Shown piece after piece: positions 16,919-26,727 of a stretch of DNA of 64,000 nt. Numbering within the stretch: position 1 is the first letter of the stretch; each line of letters begins with the position of its first letter. The DNA comes from an uncultured Paracoccaceae bacterium (GTDB lineage: Bacteria; Pseudomonadota; Alphaproteobacteria; Rhodobacterales; Rhodobacteraceae), in contig CANMKS010000001.1 in NCBI GenBank assembly GCA_947498645.1, forward strand, positions 3,138,032 to 3,202,031. The letters are read 5' to 3'. The notes under the pieces are model-generated. The model had not been told where the DNA came from. It saw nothing but the letters and a program-made list of their open reading frames with translations, and did no database searches. Both the position numbers and the translations under genes were made by a program.

Positions 16919-19471
16919 ATGAAAGACGCCGCCCCTCAGACGATCTATCTGCGTGATTACACGCCGCCCGCCTATCTGGTCGACAGCGTGCATCTGACCT
17001 TCAAGCTCCATGCAACTGCCACCCGTGTGACCTCGCGCATTGCGTTTCGCCCCAACCCTGACGCGGACGCCGGCGACTTTGTCTTGCAGGGCGAAGACAT
17101 GACCCTGATCAGCGCCAGGATCGACGGCAAATCCATCAGGCCCGACCTTTCGCAATCAGAGCTGCGCTGCGATGTGCCTGACGCGCCATTCATATTTGAG
17201 GCCGAGGTCGAGATCAGCCCAAGCACCAACACCGCCCTGGAGGGGCTATACATGTCGGGCGGCATGTATTGCACCCAATGCGAGGCCGAGGGGTTTCGAA
17301 AGATCACCTATTATCCGGACCGCCCCGATGTAATGGCTGTGTTTACCGTGCGGATCGAGGGTCACCTGCCCGTGCTGCTGTCCAACGGCAATCAGACCGG
17401 TGCGGGTGATGGTTGGGCCGAATGGCACGATCCATGGCCCAAACCTGCCTATCTTTTTGCCCTCGTGGCGGGTGATCTTGTGGCCCATGCCGATCAATTC
17501 ACCACCAAATCCGGCAGGCATGTCGCGCTGAACATCTATGTCCGCCCCGGCGGGGATGAGGCGAAATGCGCCTTTGGCATGGAGGCGCTCAAGAAATCAA
17601 TGGTGTGGGATGAACAGGTCTATGGCCGCGAATACGATCTGGATATCTTCAACATCGTGGCGGTGGATGACTTCAATGCGGGGGCGATGGAGAACAAGGG
17701 ACTGAACATCTTCAATGCCTCCGCCGTGCTTGCCTCACCCGAGACCGCGACCGATGCCGATTTTGAGCGTATTGAGGCGATCATCGCCCATGAATACTTT
17801 CACAACTGGACCGGCAACCGCATCACCTGTCGCGACTGGTTTCAGCTTTGCCTCAAGGAAGGGTTGACCGTGTTTCGCGACCAGCAGTTCACTGGCGATA
17901 TGCGCAGCCATGCGGTCAAACGGATTGATGATGCTTTGGTGATGCGCGCGTATCAGTTTCGCGAAGACAACGGCCCGTTGGCCCACCCGGTACGGCCTGA
18001 CAGCTTTGTCGAGATCAACAATTTCTACACCGCAACTGTCTACGAAAAAGGGGCCGAGATTATCGGTATGCTCAAGCGTCTGGTGGGCGATGCGGCTTAT
18101 GCCAAGGCGCTTGATCTGTACTTTGACCGCCACGACGGCGATGCGGCCACGATCGAAGACTGGTTGCAGGTGTTTGAGGATACCACCGGCCGCGATCTGC
18201 GCCAGTTTGCCCTTTGGTATGCCCAAGCGGGCACACCGCGCATCACGGTGACGGATGACTACGTCGACGGGACATACCGCTTGCATCTGAGCCAGGAAAC
18301 GCCGCCTACACCTGGCCAAGCAGATAAAGCGCCTTTGGTGATCCCTGTTGCTGTTGGATTGCTCAATGACAATGGTGATGAGGTGCTTCCCACACAGGTT
18401 CTGGAAATGACGCAAAGCCAGCAGAGTTTCACCTTTGACGGGCTGGCGGGCAAGCCGATCCCCTCTTTGCTGCGGGGGTTCTCGGCGCCGGTGATCCTGC
18501 GCCATGACAAATCCAATGCAGAGCGCGCCTTTCTGCTCGCACATGACACCGACCCCTTTAACAAATGGGATGCAGGACGGGTGCTGGCGCAGGATGTGTT
18601 GATCGGCATGATCCGGGATGATGCCGTCCCAGAGGGTGCCTACCTAGATGGTCTGGCCGCCGTTCTGCGTGATGACCACCTTGATCCGGCCTTTCGCGCG
18701 CTGGTGCTTTCGCTGCCCAGCGAAGAAGATACTGCGCAGGTGCTCTTTGATGCCGGACACACACCCGACCCTTCGGCGATCAACCGCGGGCATGAGGCGC
18801 TGAAATTGCATATCGCACAACATCTGCAAGACATGTTGCCCCGTATCTACGCCGACATGACCGTGACCGGCCCCTATACGCCCGATGCAGGGCCCGCCGG
18901 GCAACGGGCGCTTGGCAATGCGGTTCTGTCCTTGATGAGCCGTATCGACGGCGGACGTCAGGCCACCCAACAATTCGCCGCCGCTGACAACATGACCCAA
19001 CAACTGGGCGCATTGCGCGCCTTGCTGCAAATCGCCAAAGGCGAGGCCGCGCTTGCGGCCTTTGCCAGCCAGTGGCAGCACGACCGCCTTGTCATGGACA
19101 AATGGTTTGCCTTGCAAGTCAGCCTTGCAGCACCACAGATGGCGGCAAGCACCGCAGAAAGGCTGACCCGCCACCCTGATTTTGAGATCAGAAACCCCAA
19201 TCGCTTTCGGTCTGTCTTTGGCGGGCTCAAGGCCAACACAGCCGGGTTTCATGCGCCCGATGGTGGCGCTTATGACTTGATGGCTGACTGGTTGATCAAA
19301 CTCGATCCGATCAATCCGCAAACAACCGCACGGATGACGACGGCCTTTGATACCTGGCGCCGCTATGATGCAGACCGGCAGGACAAGATGCGCGCAGCAC
19401 TGCGCCGCATCGCGCAAACGCCCAATTTGTCGCGCGACACAACCGAGATGGTCACACGTATTCTGGGCTAA
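16919..19471 (+). CDS. pepN: aminopeptidase N (M1 family)
   Basis: 850 aa, started at ATG 16919 with AAGGA eight bases before it; the frame is open further upstream but that stretch overlaps a palindromic element and the opposite-strand DUF2256 gene. The zinc metallopeptidase removes N-terminal residues in the cytoplasm. Seen: substrate-binding GAMEN (255-259), zinc site HEYFH (291-295) with the third ligand Glu314 in LKEGLTVF, and the C-terminal helical DUF3458 domains of the E. coli-like subgroup. Length fits PepN (about 870). Followed by an acyltransferase gene in the same direction. Confidence 0.96.
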   Translation: MKDAAPQTIYLRDYTPPAYLVDSVHLTFKLHATATRVTSRIAFRPNPDADAGDFVLQGEDMTLISARIDGKSIRPDLSQSELRCDVPDAPFIFEAEVEISPSTNTALEGLYMSGGMYCTQCEAEGFRKITYYPDRPDVMAVFTVRIEGHLPVLLSNGNQTGAGDGWAEWHDPWPKPAYLFALVAGDLVAHADQFTTKSGRHVALNIYVRPGGDEAKCAFGMEALKKSMVWDEQVYGREYDLDIFNIVAVDDFNAGAMENKGLNIFNASAVLASPETATDADFERIEAIIAHEYFHNWTGNRITCRDWFQLCLKEGLTVFRDQQFTGDMRSHAVKRIDDALVMRAYQFREDNGPLAHPVRPDSFVEINNFYTATVYEKGAEIIGMLKRLVGDAAYAKALDLYFDRHDGDAATIEDWLQVFEDTTGRDLRQFALWYAQAGTPRITVTDDYVDGTYRLHLSQETPPTPGQADKAPLVIPVAVGLLNDNGDEVLPTQVLEMTQSQQSFTFDGLAGKPIPSLLRGFSAPVILRHDKSNAERAFLLAHDTDPFNKWDAGRVLAQDVLIGMIRDDAVPEGAYLDGLAAVLRDDHLDPAFRALVLSLPSEEDTAQVLFDAGHTPDPSAINRGHEALKLHIAQHLQDMLPRIYADMTVTGPYTPDAGPAGQRALGNAVLSLMSRIDGGRQATQQFAAADNMTQQLGALRALLQIAKGEAALAAFASQWQHDRLVMDKWFALQVSLAAPQMAASTAERLTRHPDFEIRNPNRFRSVFGGLKANTAGFHAPDGGAYDLMADWLIKLDPINPQTTARMTTAFDTWRRYDADRQDKMRAALRRIAQTPNLSRDTTEMVTRILG

Positions 19472-19573
19472 GCCTTGCCGATCATTTGCGCGCGAACCTG
19501 CAACATTTTGCCGTTGCAGGACTGTCATGCATTTGTCGTGGAACCGTTACGCCTGCCTGCGCATTCATGGCTT

Positions 19574-20431
19574 ATGGAACATCGCATTGACCCGTTGATC
19601 GCTGAACGCGCACCGTGGCTATACAGTGATCGCCCCGGCACCCGCATTGCCCGCCGTTGCCTGCACCGCATGTTGGGCTATGACCAAACGATTGCCATTG
19701 CCAAATCGCTGGAAGATGCCGGGCCAGCCCAGATCATGCGCGCCATGGCCGACCGGCTTGCCAAAATGGTCGAGGCCCGCGGCTTTGATCAGATACCGGC
19801 CCATGGCCCGGCATTGATTGTCGCCAACCACCCCACCGGGATCGCGGATGGGATCATCCTCAACAGCCTGATCGCACAACGGCGCCCGGATGCGTATTTC
19901 TTTGCCAATCGCGATATTTTGCGGGTCTTTCCGCAAATGGAAAGCATGATTGCTCCGGTGGAATGGCGCATCGAACGGCGCAGCCATGCCAAAACCCGCG
20001 AGACGATGCGCTATATCCATGCGGCGACCAATCAGGGACGGCTTGGCGTGATTTTCCCGTCTGGTCGCCTGGCCAAGCGGCGCGGTTTGCGCCTGCATGA
20101 GCGCCCCTGGATGGCCTCGGCTGCGATGTTGGCGCGCAAGTTCGATCTACCAGTGATCCCGGTGAATATTCAGGCGCGCAATTCCGCGCTTTTCTACCTT
20201 TTCGACCTGATCCACCCGACGCTGCGCGATATCACGCTGTTTCACGAGACGCTCAATAAGGACCACCAGCCTTACAAGATCACCGTGGGGGAACCGATTT
20301 CGGCGGCCGCTATCCCTGCCAATTCCGATGACGGGATTGCCATGCTGCGCCGCGCCACGCTGGCCCTTGGGGGCAAGGATGCACCAGCCATCAACCTGAT
20401 CGCTACAACACGGCCCATCCTGCCGCGCTGA
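19574..20431 (+). CDS. lysophospholipid acyltransferase family protein (PlsC-like)
   Basis: 285 aa from ATG 19574 (MEHRIDPLIAERAPW); GTG at 19538 is an alternative and no convincing ribosome site distinguishes them. The LPLAT domain has NHPTGIADG (motif I, here NHx5D with Asp as last ligand) near residue 85, ANRDILRVFP near 112, and IFPSGRLAKRRG near 160, the place of the EGxR-like substrate motif. Family members move an acyl chain to lysophospholipid or a related acceptor at the inner membrane. Acceptor unknown. It follows pepN on the same strand. Confidence 0.8.
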   Translation: MEHRIDPLIAERAPWLYSDRPGTRIARRCLHRMLGYDQTIAIAKSLEDAGPAQIMRAMADRLAKMVEARGFDQIPAHGPALIVANHPTGIADGIILNSLIAQRRPDAYFFANRDILRVFPQMESMIAPVEWRIERRSHAKTRETMRYIHAATNQGRLGVIFPSGRLAKRRGLRLHERPWMASAAMLARKFDLPVIPVNIQARNSALFYLFDLIHPTLRDITLFHETLNKDHQPYKITVGEPISAAAIPANSDDGIAMLRRATLALGGKDAPAINLIATTRPILPR

Positions 20432-20512
20432 TCTGATCACGCTTGTTCTCTTGAAGCTGGCTGCGCGTTCTTTTACACCCCGGAACGACAGCTGCCCAAA
20501 GGACGTGAGCAC

Positions 20513-22024
20513 ATGCTTGATCTGACCTATACTGCCCCTGCCCCCAAAACCATCGCCGGTGCCACCAGCGACTGGGAATTGGTCATCGGTCTTGAGGTCC
20601 ACGCGCAGGTTGCAACCAGTGCCAAACTGTTCTCTGGCGCTTCGACCCAATTCGGCGCAGAGCCCAACAGCAACGTGGCTTTTGTGGATGCGGGTATGCC
20701 GGGCATGTTGCCTGTGATCAACGAAGGATGCGTCGCGCAAGCAGTGAAAACCGGGCTGGGGCTGAATGCGCAGATCAACCTGTTCTCGGCCTTTGACCGC
20801 AAGAACTATTTCTACCCTGACCTGCCGCAGGGCTATCAGATTTCGCAGCTGTATCACCCGATCGTGGGCGAAGGCGAAGTGCTGGTCGAGATGGGCAATG
20901 GTGAAGCACGCAATGTGCGCATTGAACGCATCCACCTTGAACAGGATGCAGGCAAATCCATCCATGACATGGACCCAACCATGTCTTTCGTCGACCTGAA
21001 CCGCACCGGCGTAGCACTGATGGAAATCGTCAGCCGCCCCGACATTCGTGGACCGGAAGAAGCAGCCGCCTATGTGCTGAAGCTGCGCCAGATCCTGCGT
21101 TACCTGGGCACCTGCGACGGCAACATGCAGAACGGCAACTTGCGGGCGGATGTGAACGTGTCGGTCTGCAAGCCCGGTGCCTATGAAAAATACTGGGAAA
21201 CACAAGATTTCAGCCACCTTGGCACCCGCTGCGAGATAAAGAACATGAACTCCATGCGCTTTATCCAGATGGCGATTGACTACGAGGCGCGGCGCCAGAT
21301 CGCCCTGATCGAGGATGGGCAAGAGGTTGTGCAGGAAACACGGCTCTATGATCCCGACAAGAATGAAACACGTTCAATGCGGTCAAAGGAAGAGGCGCAT
21401 GATTACCGCTACTTCCCTGATCCCGATCTGTTGCCTTTGGAGATTGAACAGGATTGGGTGGATGATATCAAAGCGTCCTTGCCCGAACTGCCAGACCAGA
21501 AAAAAGCGCGCTTTATCAACAACTTTGGCTTGTCTGACTACGATGCCTCTGTGCTGACAGCAGAAGTTGTGAACGCCGAATACTTTGAGAAAGTCGCCGA
21601 AGGCCGTGACGGCAAGCTGGCCGCAAACTGGGTGATCAACGAACTGTTTGGCCGTCTGAAGAAAGAAGACCACAGCATCGAAGACAGCCCTGTGTCAGCC
21701 GCCCAATTGGGCGAGCTGATCGGGTTGATCAAGGCAGGCGACATCAACGGCAAAATCGCCAAGGACATCTTTGAAATCTGTTACACCACCGGTCGCGACC
21801 CAGCCGAGATTGTCGAAACCGAAGGCATGAAACAGGTCACTGACACGGGCGCGATTGAGGCGGCGGTTGATGACATTATCGCGGCCAACCCTGCACAGGT
21901 GGAAAAGGCGCAGGCCAACCCCAAACTGGTGGGCTGGTTTGTCGGGCAGGTGATGAAAGCCACAGGCGGCAAGGCCAACCCGGCGGCGGTCAATCAGATT
22001 GTTGCTGGCAAACTTGGCCTGTAA
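20513..22024 (+). CDS. gatB: Asp-tRNA(Asn)/Glu-tRNA(Gln) amidotransferase subunit B
   Basis: 503 aa, full length. Starts with [11 protein letters not shown] near residue 23, then [27 protein letters not shown] near 103, and the C-terminal YqeY-like tRNA-binding tail (from about 350). GatB activates the tRNA-bound Glu or Asp with ATP, and GatA/GatC supply ammonia; those genes are not in this window. Here it is an isolated gene, followed after 87 bases by a DUF4177 gene on the same strand. Confidence 0.97.
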   Translation: MLDLTYTAPAPKTIAGATSDWELVIGLEVHAQVATSAKLFSGASTQFGAEPNSNVAFVDAGMPGMLPVINEGCVAQAVKTGLGLNAQINLFSAFDRKNYFYPDLPQGYQISQLYHPIVGEGEVLVEMGNGEARNVRIERIHLEQDAGKSIHDMDPTMSFVDLNRTGVALMEIVSRPDIRGPEEAAAYVLKLRQILRYLGTCDGNMQNGNLRADVNVSVCKPGAYEKYWETQDFSHLGTRCEIKNMNSMRFIQMAIDYEARRQIALIEDGQEVVQETRLYDPDKNETRSMRSKEEAHDYRYFPDPDLLPLEIEQDWVDDIKASLPELPDQKKARFINNFGLSDYDASVLTAEVVNAEYFEKVAEGRDGKLAANWVINELFGRLKKEDHSIEDSPVSAAQLGELIGLIKAGDINGKIAKDIFEICYTTGRDPAEIVETEGMKQVTDTGAIEAAVDDIIAANPAQVEKAQANPKLVGWFVGQVMKATGGKANPAAVNQIVAGKLGL

Positions 22025-22111
22025 CGCCGGCCATAACGGCACCAAGGCATTACCAATAGCCTAATCGCGCGCGATTTGATAAAAGCCTGCGGGTAAAACA
22101 GGGATGACACG

Positions 22112-22528
22112 ATGTCATATGAATACAAGGTCATACCGGCACCAACGCGCGGCTTGAAGGCGAAGGGCGTCAAGACGTCTGAGGATCGCTTTGCCAATGC
22201 GCTTGAAACCGAGATCAACACGCTGGCCGCCAAGGGCTGGGAATATGTGCGCGCTGACACCCTGCCCTGCGAGCAGCGCGAAGGTCTGATGAGCAAGACA
22301 ACCGTTTACCAGAACATGCTCGTGTTCCGCCGGGCCAAAGCTGCGAAAGAGACCGCGCCGATTTTTTCCGCACCAAAGGTAAGTGCAACACCACCCAAGA
22401 CCGGCGAGGAACGTCTGGCAGAGAAACAGGCGCTGGCCCAACCCAAGCCGGTGTCATCGCCCAAGCCTCCGAAGGTCGAACCTGCGGTGACAGACAAGCC
22501 ATCTGACAAAGACGTCGCCGCCGAATAG
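22112..22528 (+). CDS. DUF4177 domain-containing protein
   Basis: 138 aa. The N-terminal 75 residues are a DUF4177 unit (MSYEYKVIPAPTRG at the start, GWEYVRADTLP near 47, MLVFRR near 69). The remaining 65 residues are a low-complexity tail rich in Pro, Lys and Ala, probably disordered. No enzymatic motif. Function unknown. Confidence 0.8.
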   Translation: MSYEYKVIPAPTRGLKAKGVKTSEDRFANALETEINTLAAKGWEYVRADTLPCEQREGLMSKTTVYQNMLVFRRAKAAKETAPIFSAPKVSATPPKTGEERLAEKQALAQPKPVSSPKPPKVEPAVTDKPSDKDVAAE

Positions 22529-22631
22529 CTTTGGCGTTTCGCCTTTGACTTGGGACATCGCGCGTCGCCAACTGCGTTTGGGTCGCAGGTAAGGGGCGGC
22601 GATTGGCGGAACAGATATCCGTCAAACTGGC

Positions 22632-22883
22632 CTAAGCAATATCAATTGCGAGCGCGTGGATGCGTCCGATAATGTCCTTGCCAAGTGCCGCATGGATGGC
22701 CCGATGACGCGCGATGCGCGACATTTTATCAAGGGATGGTGCCTTGATCACGATCCGCCAATGGCTTTCTCCTGACCCATCATCACCCGCATGACCGCTG
22801 TGCAGCGCACTTTCGTTGATCACCTCCAGCCGTTCGGGTGCAAGCGCACCGAGAGCATCACGAATTTCCGCTTCAATCGACAT
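22632..22883 (-). CDS. BolA family protein
   Basis: 83 aa from ATG 22883, chosen because AGGAG lies seven bases before it; the longer frame from 22919 lacks such a site. BolA fold with the conserved SESHWRIVIKAPSL-type central block, here ESHWRIVI near 38, and the invariant His in ARHRAIHAAL near 58. BolA proteins partner monothiol glutaredoxins in [2Fe-2S] handling; no glutaredoxin gene is in the window. Divergent from the J-domain gene, sharing an 80-base promoter gap. Confidence 0.9.
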   Translation of the reverse strand: MSIEAEIRDALGALAPERLEVINESALHSGHAGDDGSGESHWRIVIKAPSLDKMSRIARHRAIHAALGKDIIGRIHALAIDIA

Positions 22884-22963
22884 TATTTTGCTCCTGCCCT
22901 CTTCAATCTCTCGCTGCATTGTTTAGTATCTCCTCTCCGAGTCTAAAAGGTGAGACGCGCACC

Positions 22964-23599
22964 ATGAAGAAAGATGATCCATTTGGTTTTGACATGTCTG
23001 TGTCAAGCTCCAAGAAAAAGAACCCGCGTGGACGGCGCGGGATGTCGGGTGCATCCGAAACCTCGACCCGTATTTGTGACCATGAAGGATGCGAAGAGGC
23101 GGGCAAATACCGTGCGCCGAAGTCACCGGACGTCTTGGATGATTTCTTCTGGTTCTGCCAGCAGCACGTGCGCGAGTACAATCTGAAATGGAACTTCTTC
23201 GATAGCACCTCAGAGGCCGAACTGGCCGCACAGATGGACAGTGATCGCGTCTGGGAACGCCCCACCAAGCCTTTCAAGCGCAGCACCGAAGAACGGGCCT
23301 GGGCGCGGCTTGGCGTTGATGATCCGCATCAGGTTTTGGGCGAAAATGCGACGCAGAATCCCGGACGTGGTGCAGCGCGGGGACGCAAATTGCCCCCAAC
23401 CGAACGGCGTGCGATCGAAATCCTGGATGCCAAGGATAACATGTCAAAGCAGGAAATCCGCAAGGCCTACAAAGCCTTGATCAAGGTGCTGCATCCGGAC
23501 ATGAACGGCGGTGACCGAAGTCAGGAAGAGCAACTGTCAGAGGTTGTGTGGGCCTGGGACCAGATCAAGGTCAGCCGAAACTTCCGCGAAAAAGATTAA
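22964..23599 (+). CDS. J-domain protein with N-terminal Cys/His cluster
   Basis: 211 aa from ATG 22964. The C-terminal J domain (about 145-205) keeps the HPD tripeptide in VLHPDMNGGD, so it can stimulate a DnaK-type ATPase. The N-terminal half is not DnaJ-like: it has CDHEGC near 40 and WFCQQHV near 65, a possible CxxxxC/CxxH metal site. There are no Gly/Phe or zinc-finger regions of DnaJ. From memory, this gene commonly lies beside cobS/cobT in Roseobacters, as here, but client and function are unknown. Confidence 0.85.
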   Translation: MKKDDPFGFDMSVSSSKKKNPRGRRGMSGASETSTRICDHEGCEEAGKYRAPKSPDVLDDFFWFCQQHVREYNLKWNFFDSTSEAELAAQMDSDRVWERPTKPFKRSTEERAWARLGVDDPHQVLGENATQNPGRGAARGRKLPPTERRAIEILDAKDNMSKQEIRKAYKALIKVLHPDMNGGDRSQEEQLSEVVWAWDQIKVSRNFREKD

Positions 23600-23648
23600 G
23601 CCGGGCACTGGGCCCGGCTCAACCAACACATCATTGACAGATCACTTG

Positions 23649-24191
23649 TTACTTGCGGTGATAAAGCTGGGCGCGTGACAGCGTGCTCAGCCGCGATGTT
23701 GCAGGGCGATGGCTGGCCGCGCGGCCATATCCAAAGGCGCGCTCTTCGGTGATTGCGATCATCATGTAATGTGCGCCCATCAGAATGGTGAACCACGCAA
23801 CTGCCAACCATGGCTTGGCGATCATTTCCGTCAGGAGAATGACCGGCGCGTAGAATGTTCCATAAAGCGGATAGATCATCGTACCTGCAATCAGCGACGC
23901 GAGGAATGCAACCGCGATTGCACCCACAAGTGCGCGTGCAAAGCCAAGCACCCCGAGGTTGCCCATCCACCCACGTGCGGCGAAGAGTGCGACACCACCA
24001 CCAAGCGCACCGGCGAAGATAACCCAGAAGACGTAAAGCGATGGTTCTGACCCAATGGCAGCGGGTCCATCGACACCTGACATGATCAGGACGCTCATGC
24101 CGGCGGTGGTTGCGATGACCGCCGCATAGGCAAGTACAAACGACTTTTCCCCACGCGTCAGATATAAGGCCTTGAGAAAACGATCCAGCAT
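23649..24191 (-). CDS. integral membrane protein, unknown function
   Basis: 180 aa from ATG 24191 (MLDRFLKALYL); the frame continues upstream to 24260 but the extension is polar and unlike the rest. Four hydrophobic segments: about 18-38 (VLAYAAVIATTAGMSVLIM), 52-72, 83-105 and 122-150. The C-terminus is basic (RAASHRPATSRLSTLSRAQ). I do not recognise the family. It stands alone between convergent J-domain and msrB genes. Confidence 0.65.
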   Translation of the reverse strand: MLDRFLKALYLTRGEKSFVLAYAAVIATTAGMSVLIMSGVDGPAAIGSEPSLYVFWVIFAGALGGGVALFAARGWMGNLGVLGFARALVGAIAVAFLASLIAGTMIYPLYGTFYAPVILLTEMIAKPWLAVAWFTILMGAHYMMIAITEERAFGYGRAASHRPATSRLSTLSRAQLYHRK

Positions 24192-24514
24192 CTTTGATGC
24201 CCCCCAATACTCACTAATTTCACAACGTTTACGCACAAGACTTGCGAGGTTCTGTGTCAAACGTCACAGCAGCAATCAAACTCTTTGGCATAAATTTGCC
24301 ACATTGTTCGGGCCCTCACAAGCAAAAACCGGCGAAAAATCGCCTACACTAAATACAGCGCAATAAATGCTTGTTAAGTATGATCAATTCGCGGGTCGCG
24401 CGGACGGTGCTTTCGCGCTTGGTTCATCACTTTGCGTTGCACGTCGCCAATTGCCCCTTAAAGCGACCCCAAAAGGAATCGCTTTAAGGCATGAATATGG
24501 CCTCTGCGGATGAT
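24192..24514. other. intergenic region with a perfect 11-bp inverted repeat
   Basis: No convincing gene. Around 24290-24390 the sequence is AT-richer. It holds one strong element: CCTTAAAGCGA (24456-24466) and TCGCTTTAAGG (24479-24489) around a 12-base loop. It lies 26 bases beyond the msrB stop, so it may end that transcript, but no T-run follows on either strand. Confidence 0.5.
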
Positions 24515-24976
24515 CTAGGCCGCCCTGAACACGAGGCTGACACCGTTCAGACAGTGCCGCTTACCAGTTGGCTGAGGGCCATCGTCAAAGATATGGCCAA
24601 GGTGACTGCCGCAACGGCGGCAATGTACTTCGGTCCGCACACTCAACAATTTGCGGTCCGGTTTGGTGCCGATCGACCCCGGCAGGCTGTCGTAAAAGCT
24701 GGGCCAACCTGTGCCGCTGTCGTATTTTGTCTCGGACGGATAAAGTGCCAGATCACAGCCGCGGCAGAAATATGTGCCATCGGCATAGTTCTTGTCCAAT
24801 GGCGAACTTCCCGCGCGCTCTGTCCCCTCATCCCGCATCACGCGGTATTGGGCATCGGTCAGCAGCGCACGCCATTCCGCTTCGGTACGGGTGATTTCAA
24901 ACTGCTGGGCTTGCAAGGCGGCAGGGGCTGCGGCACTGGCAAGTGCAGCGAGGGTAAATGTACGGCGGTTCATCAT
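24515..24976 (-). CDS. msrB: exported peptide-methionine (R)-S-oxide reductase
   Basis: 153 aa. The N-terminus MNRRTFTLAALASAAAPA is a signal peptide with a twin-Arg motif (NRRTF), so the enzyme is probably sent folded to the periplasm. The MsrB domain follows: zinc ligands CRGC (71, 74) and CRRC (119, 122), TGWPSFYD near 89, and the catalytic Cys142 in RHCLNGVSL. It reduces methionine-R-sulfoxide in proteins. Single gene, divergent from cobS. RBS AAGGA lies upstream of the first of two tandem ATG codons. Confidence 0.93.
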   Translation of the reverse strand: MMNRRTFTLAALASAAAPAALQAQQFEITRTEAEWRALLTDAQYRVMRDEGTERAGSSPLDKNYADGTYFCRGCDLALYPSETKYDSGTGWPSFYDSLPGSIGTKPDRKLLSVRTEVHCRRCGSHLGHIFDDGPQPTGKRHCLNGVSLVFRAA

Positions 24977-25174
24977 GGGTCATTCCTTTGCATTTGCCCC
25001 GATATACCAGCCCATCCGCATCGCCGCCTAGCGCTGCAGCACAAAACCACGCGCATGTGATCATCTGTCATATCGCGTTAACACACGGCAAATTACGCCC
25101 TTTCCCTTGCAGCCACGAGGTTTATGTTGCATCCCGACGCAAGACGAAACGAGCAAGTGCAAGGGCATTCTAAG

Positions 25175-26161
25175 ATGGCGGACGGTATGACTGACATGCA
25201 AGCGAAACCAACCGAGGATATCTCGGTCCGTGAAGTCTTTGGCATTGATAGTGATATGAAGATCAAGGGGTTTGCCGAACGTGGTGAGCGTGTGCCCGAG
25301 ATCGACAGCACCTACAAGTTCGACCCGGACACGACTTTGGCCATCCTTGCCGGTTTCGGCTACAACCGCCGCGTGATGATCCAAGGCTATCACGGCACCG
25401 GTAAATCGACCCATATCGAACAGGTGGCGGCGCGTTTGAACTGGCCTTGCGTTCGGGTGAACCTGGACAGCCACATCAGCCGGATTGATCTGATCGGTAA
25501 GGATGCGATCAAGCTGCGCGACGGCGTGCAGGTCACCGAATTCCACGAAGGCATCCTGCCATGGGCCCTGCGCAACCCGGTTGCGATTGTCTTTGACGAA
25601 TATGATGCCGGTCGTGCTGACGTGATGTTCGTCATCCAGCGCGTGTTGGAAACCGATGGTAAGCTGACGCTGATGGATCAGAACGAGATCATCACACCAA
25701 ACCCCTACTTCCGCTTGTTTGCTACTGCGAACACGGTTGGTTTGGGTGATACAACGGGCCTTTACCACGGCACGCAGCAGATCAACCAGGCGCAAATGGA
25801 CCGGTGGTCGCTTGTGGCGACGTTGAATTACCTTAGCCACGACGCCGAAACGGCGATTATCCTGTCGAAGTCACCGCATTTCAACACAGAAAAGGGCCGC
25901 AAGACGATCAGCCAAATGGTGACTGTCGCCGACCTGACCCGGACCGCCTTTATGAATGGTGATCTGTCTACGGTGATGTCGCCACGCACCGTTCTGGCCT
26001 GGGCCGAGAATGCACGCATTTTTCAGGATGTGGGCTATGCCTTCCGGCTGTCGTTCCTGAACAAATGCGATGAGCTTGAGCGTCAGACGGTTGCTGAATT
26101 CTACCAGCGCTGTTTCGATGAGGAACTGCCGGAAAGTGCGGCGAGCCTGAGCCTCGGCTAA
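25175..26161 (+). CDS. cobS: cobaltochelatase subunit CobS
   Basis: 328 aa from ATG 25175 ([12 protein letters not shown]), the usual length. AAA+ ATPase of the aerobic cobaltochelatase CobNST, which inserts Co2+ into hydrogenobyrinic acid a,c-diamide for vitamin B12. Walker [10 protein letters not shown] at 71-79, Walker [10 protein letters not shown] near 143, and sensor [10 protein letters not shown] near 184. CobT is encoded 567 bases downstream, with a small unknown gene between. No cobalamin riboswitch was recognised in the 200 bases before it. Confidence 0.96.
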   Translation: MADGMTDMQAKPTEDISVREVFGIDSDMKIKGFAERGERVPEIDSTYKFDPDTTLAILAGFGYNRRVMIQGYHGTGKSTHIEQVAARLNWPCVRVNLDSHISRIDLIGKDAIKLRDGVQVTEFHEGILPWALRNPVAIVFDEYDAGRADVMFVIQRVLETDGKLTLMDQNEIITPNPYFRLFATANTVGLGDTTGLYHGTQQINQAQMDRWSLVATLNYLSHDAETAIILSKSPHFNTEKGRKTISQMVTVADLTRTAFMNGDLSTVMSPRTVLAWAENARIFQDVGYAFRLSFLNKCDELERQTVAEFYQRCFDEELPESAASLSLG

Positions 26162-26299
26162 TCACGCGCCTACAGTAGTTTTCCTACACAATCGCGCAAA
26201 AAGAATCGCATTGTTCGCGAATATTCCGGCGTTTGCCACATTCCGGTCCGTTTTCTAGTGATGATACCCGCAACCAGAGAGGGAACATCGGAGTCCACC

Positions 26300-26665
26300 A
26301 TGAAAATGAATGTCGCCACGCAACTGCCCGAAGACTACGTCGTCAGCCATCAGGATCTGGCCGAAACCGCCGCCTCGCTGATTGCACATGCCCTGCTGCC
26401 GCTTTTTGCCGAAAACATGAGCGAAGACATCGCAAAGGCAAACGTCGAAGGCATTGTGACAGAACTGGCCTATCTGTTTGACGAAGGCGAGATTACCCTA
26501 GGCGGAAAAAGATATCGGCCGCGCATCGCCTTTGTTGACGAGTCCGGTCAGATATTGCCCGGTGCTGCCGACCTGGTCACCATGCACGAGCTTGTCGGCG
26601 AACCTTTCAATATCTCACCTGATCTGGGGGTCACATTTGAAGCCCCTGAATTGGTCGAAGAATAG
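26300..26665 (+). CDS. small conserved-looking protein between cobS and cobT, unknown
   Basis: 121 aa from ATG 26300 (MKMNVATQLPEDY), with GGAG six bases upstream. Soluble, acidic (C-terminus FEAPELVEE), no signal or membrane segment, no Cys cluster. I do not recognise the family. It lies between cobS and cobT on the same strand, with gaps of 138 and 62 bases, so a link to the chelatase is possible but unproven. Confidence 0.7.
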   Translation: MKMNVATQLPEDYVVSHQDLAETAASLIAHALLPLFAENMSEDIAKANVEGIVTELAYLFDEGEITLGGKRYRPRIAFVDESGQILPGAADLVTMHELVGEPFNISPDLGVTFEAPELVEE

Positions 26666-26727
26666 CCGCCAGCACTGGTCAATACCGTCTGCGGGTTCTA
26701 GTTTGATGGCAAGCAAAGGACGCGCAG

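Noticed and set aside
24380-24487. 35-codon plus-strand frame starting MINSRVARTVLSRL
   Set aside because: No ribosome site and its last codons lie in a perfect inverted repeat; a chance frame is more likely.
24977-25174. Cobalamin riboswitch before cobS
   Set aside because: No B12-box-like sequence was seen in the divergent gap between msrB and cobS.
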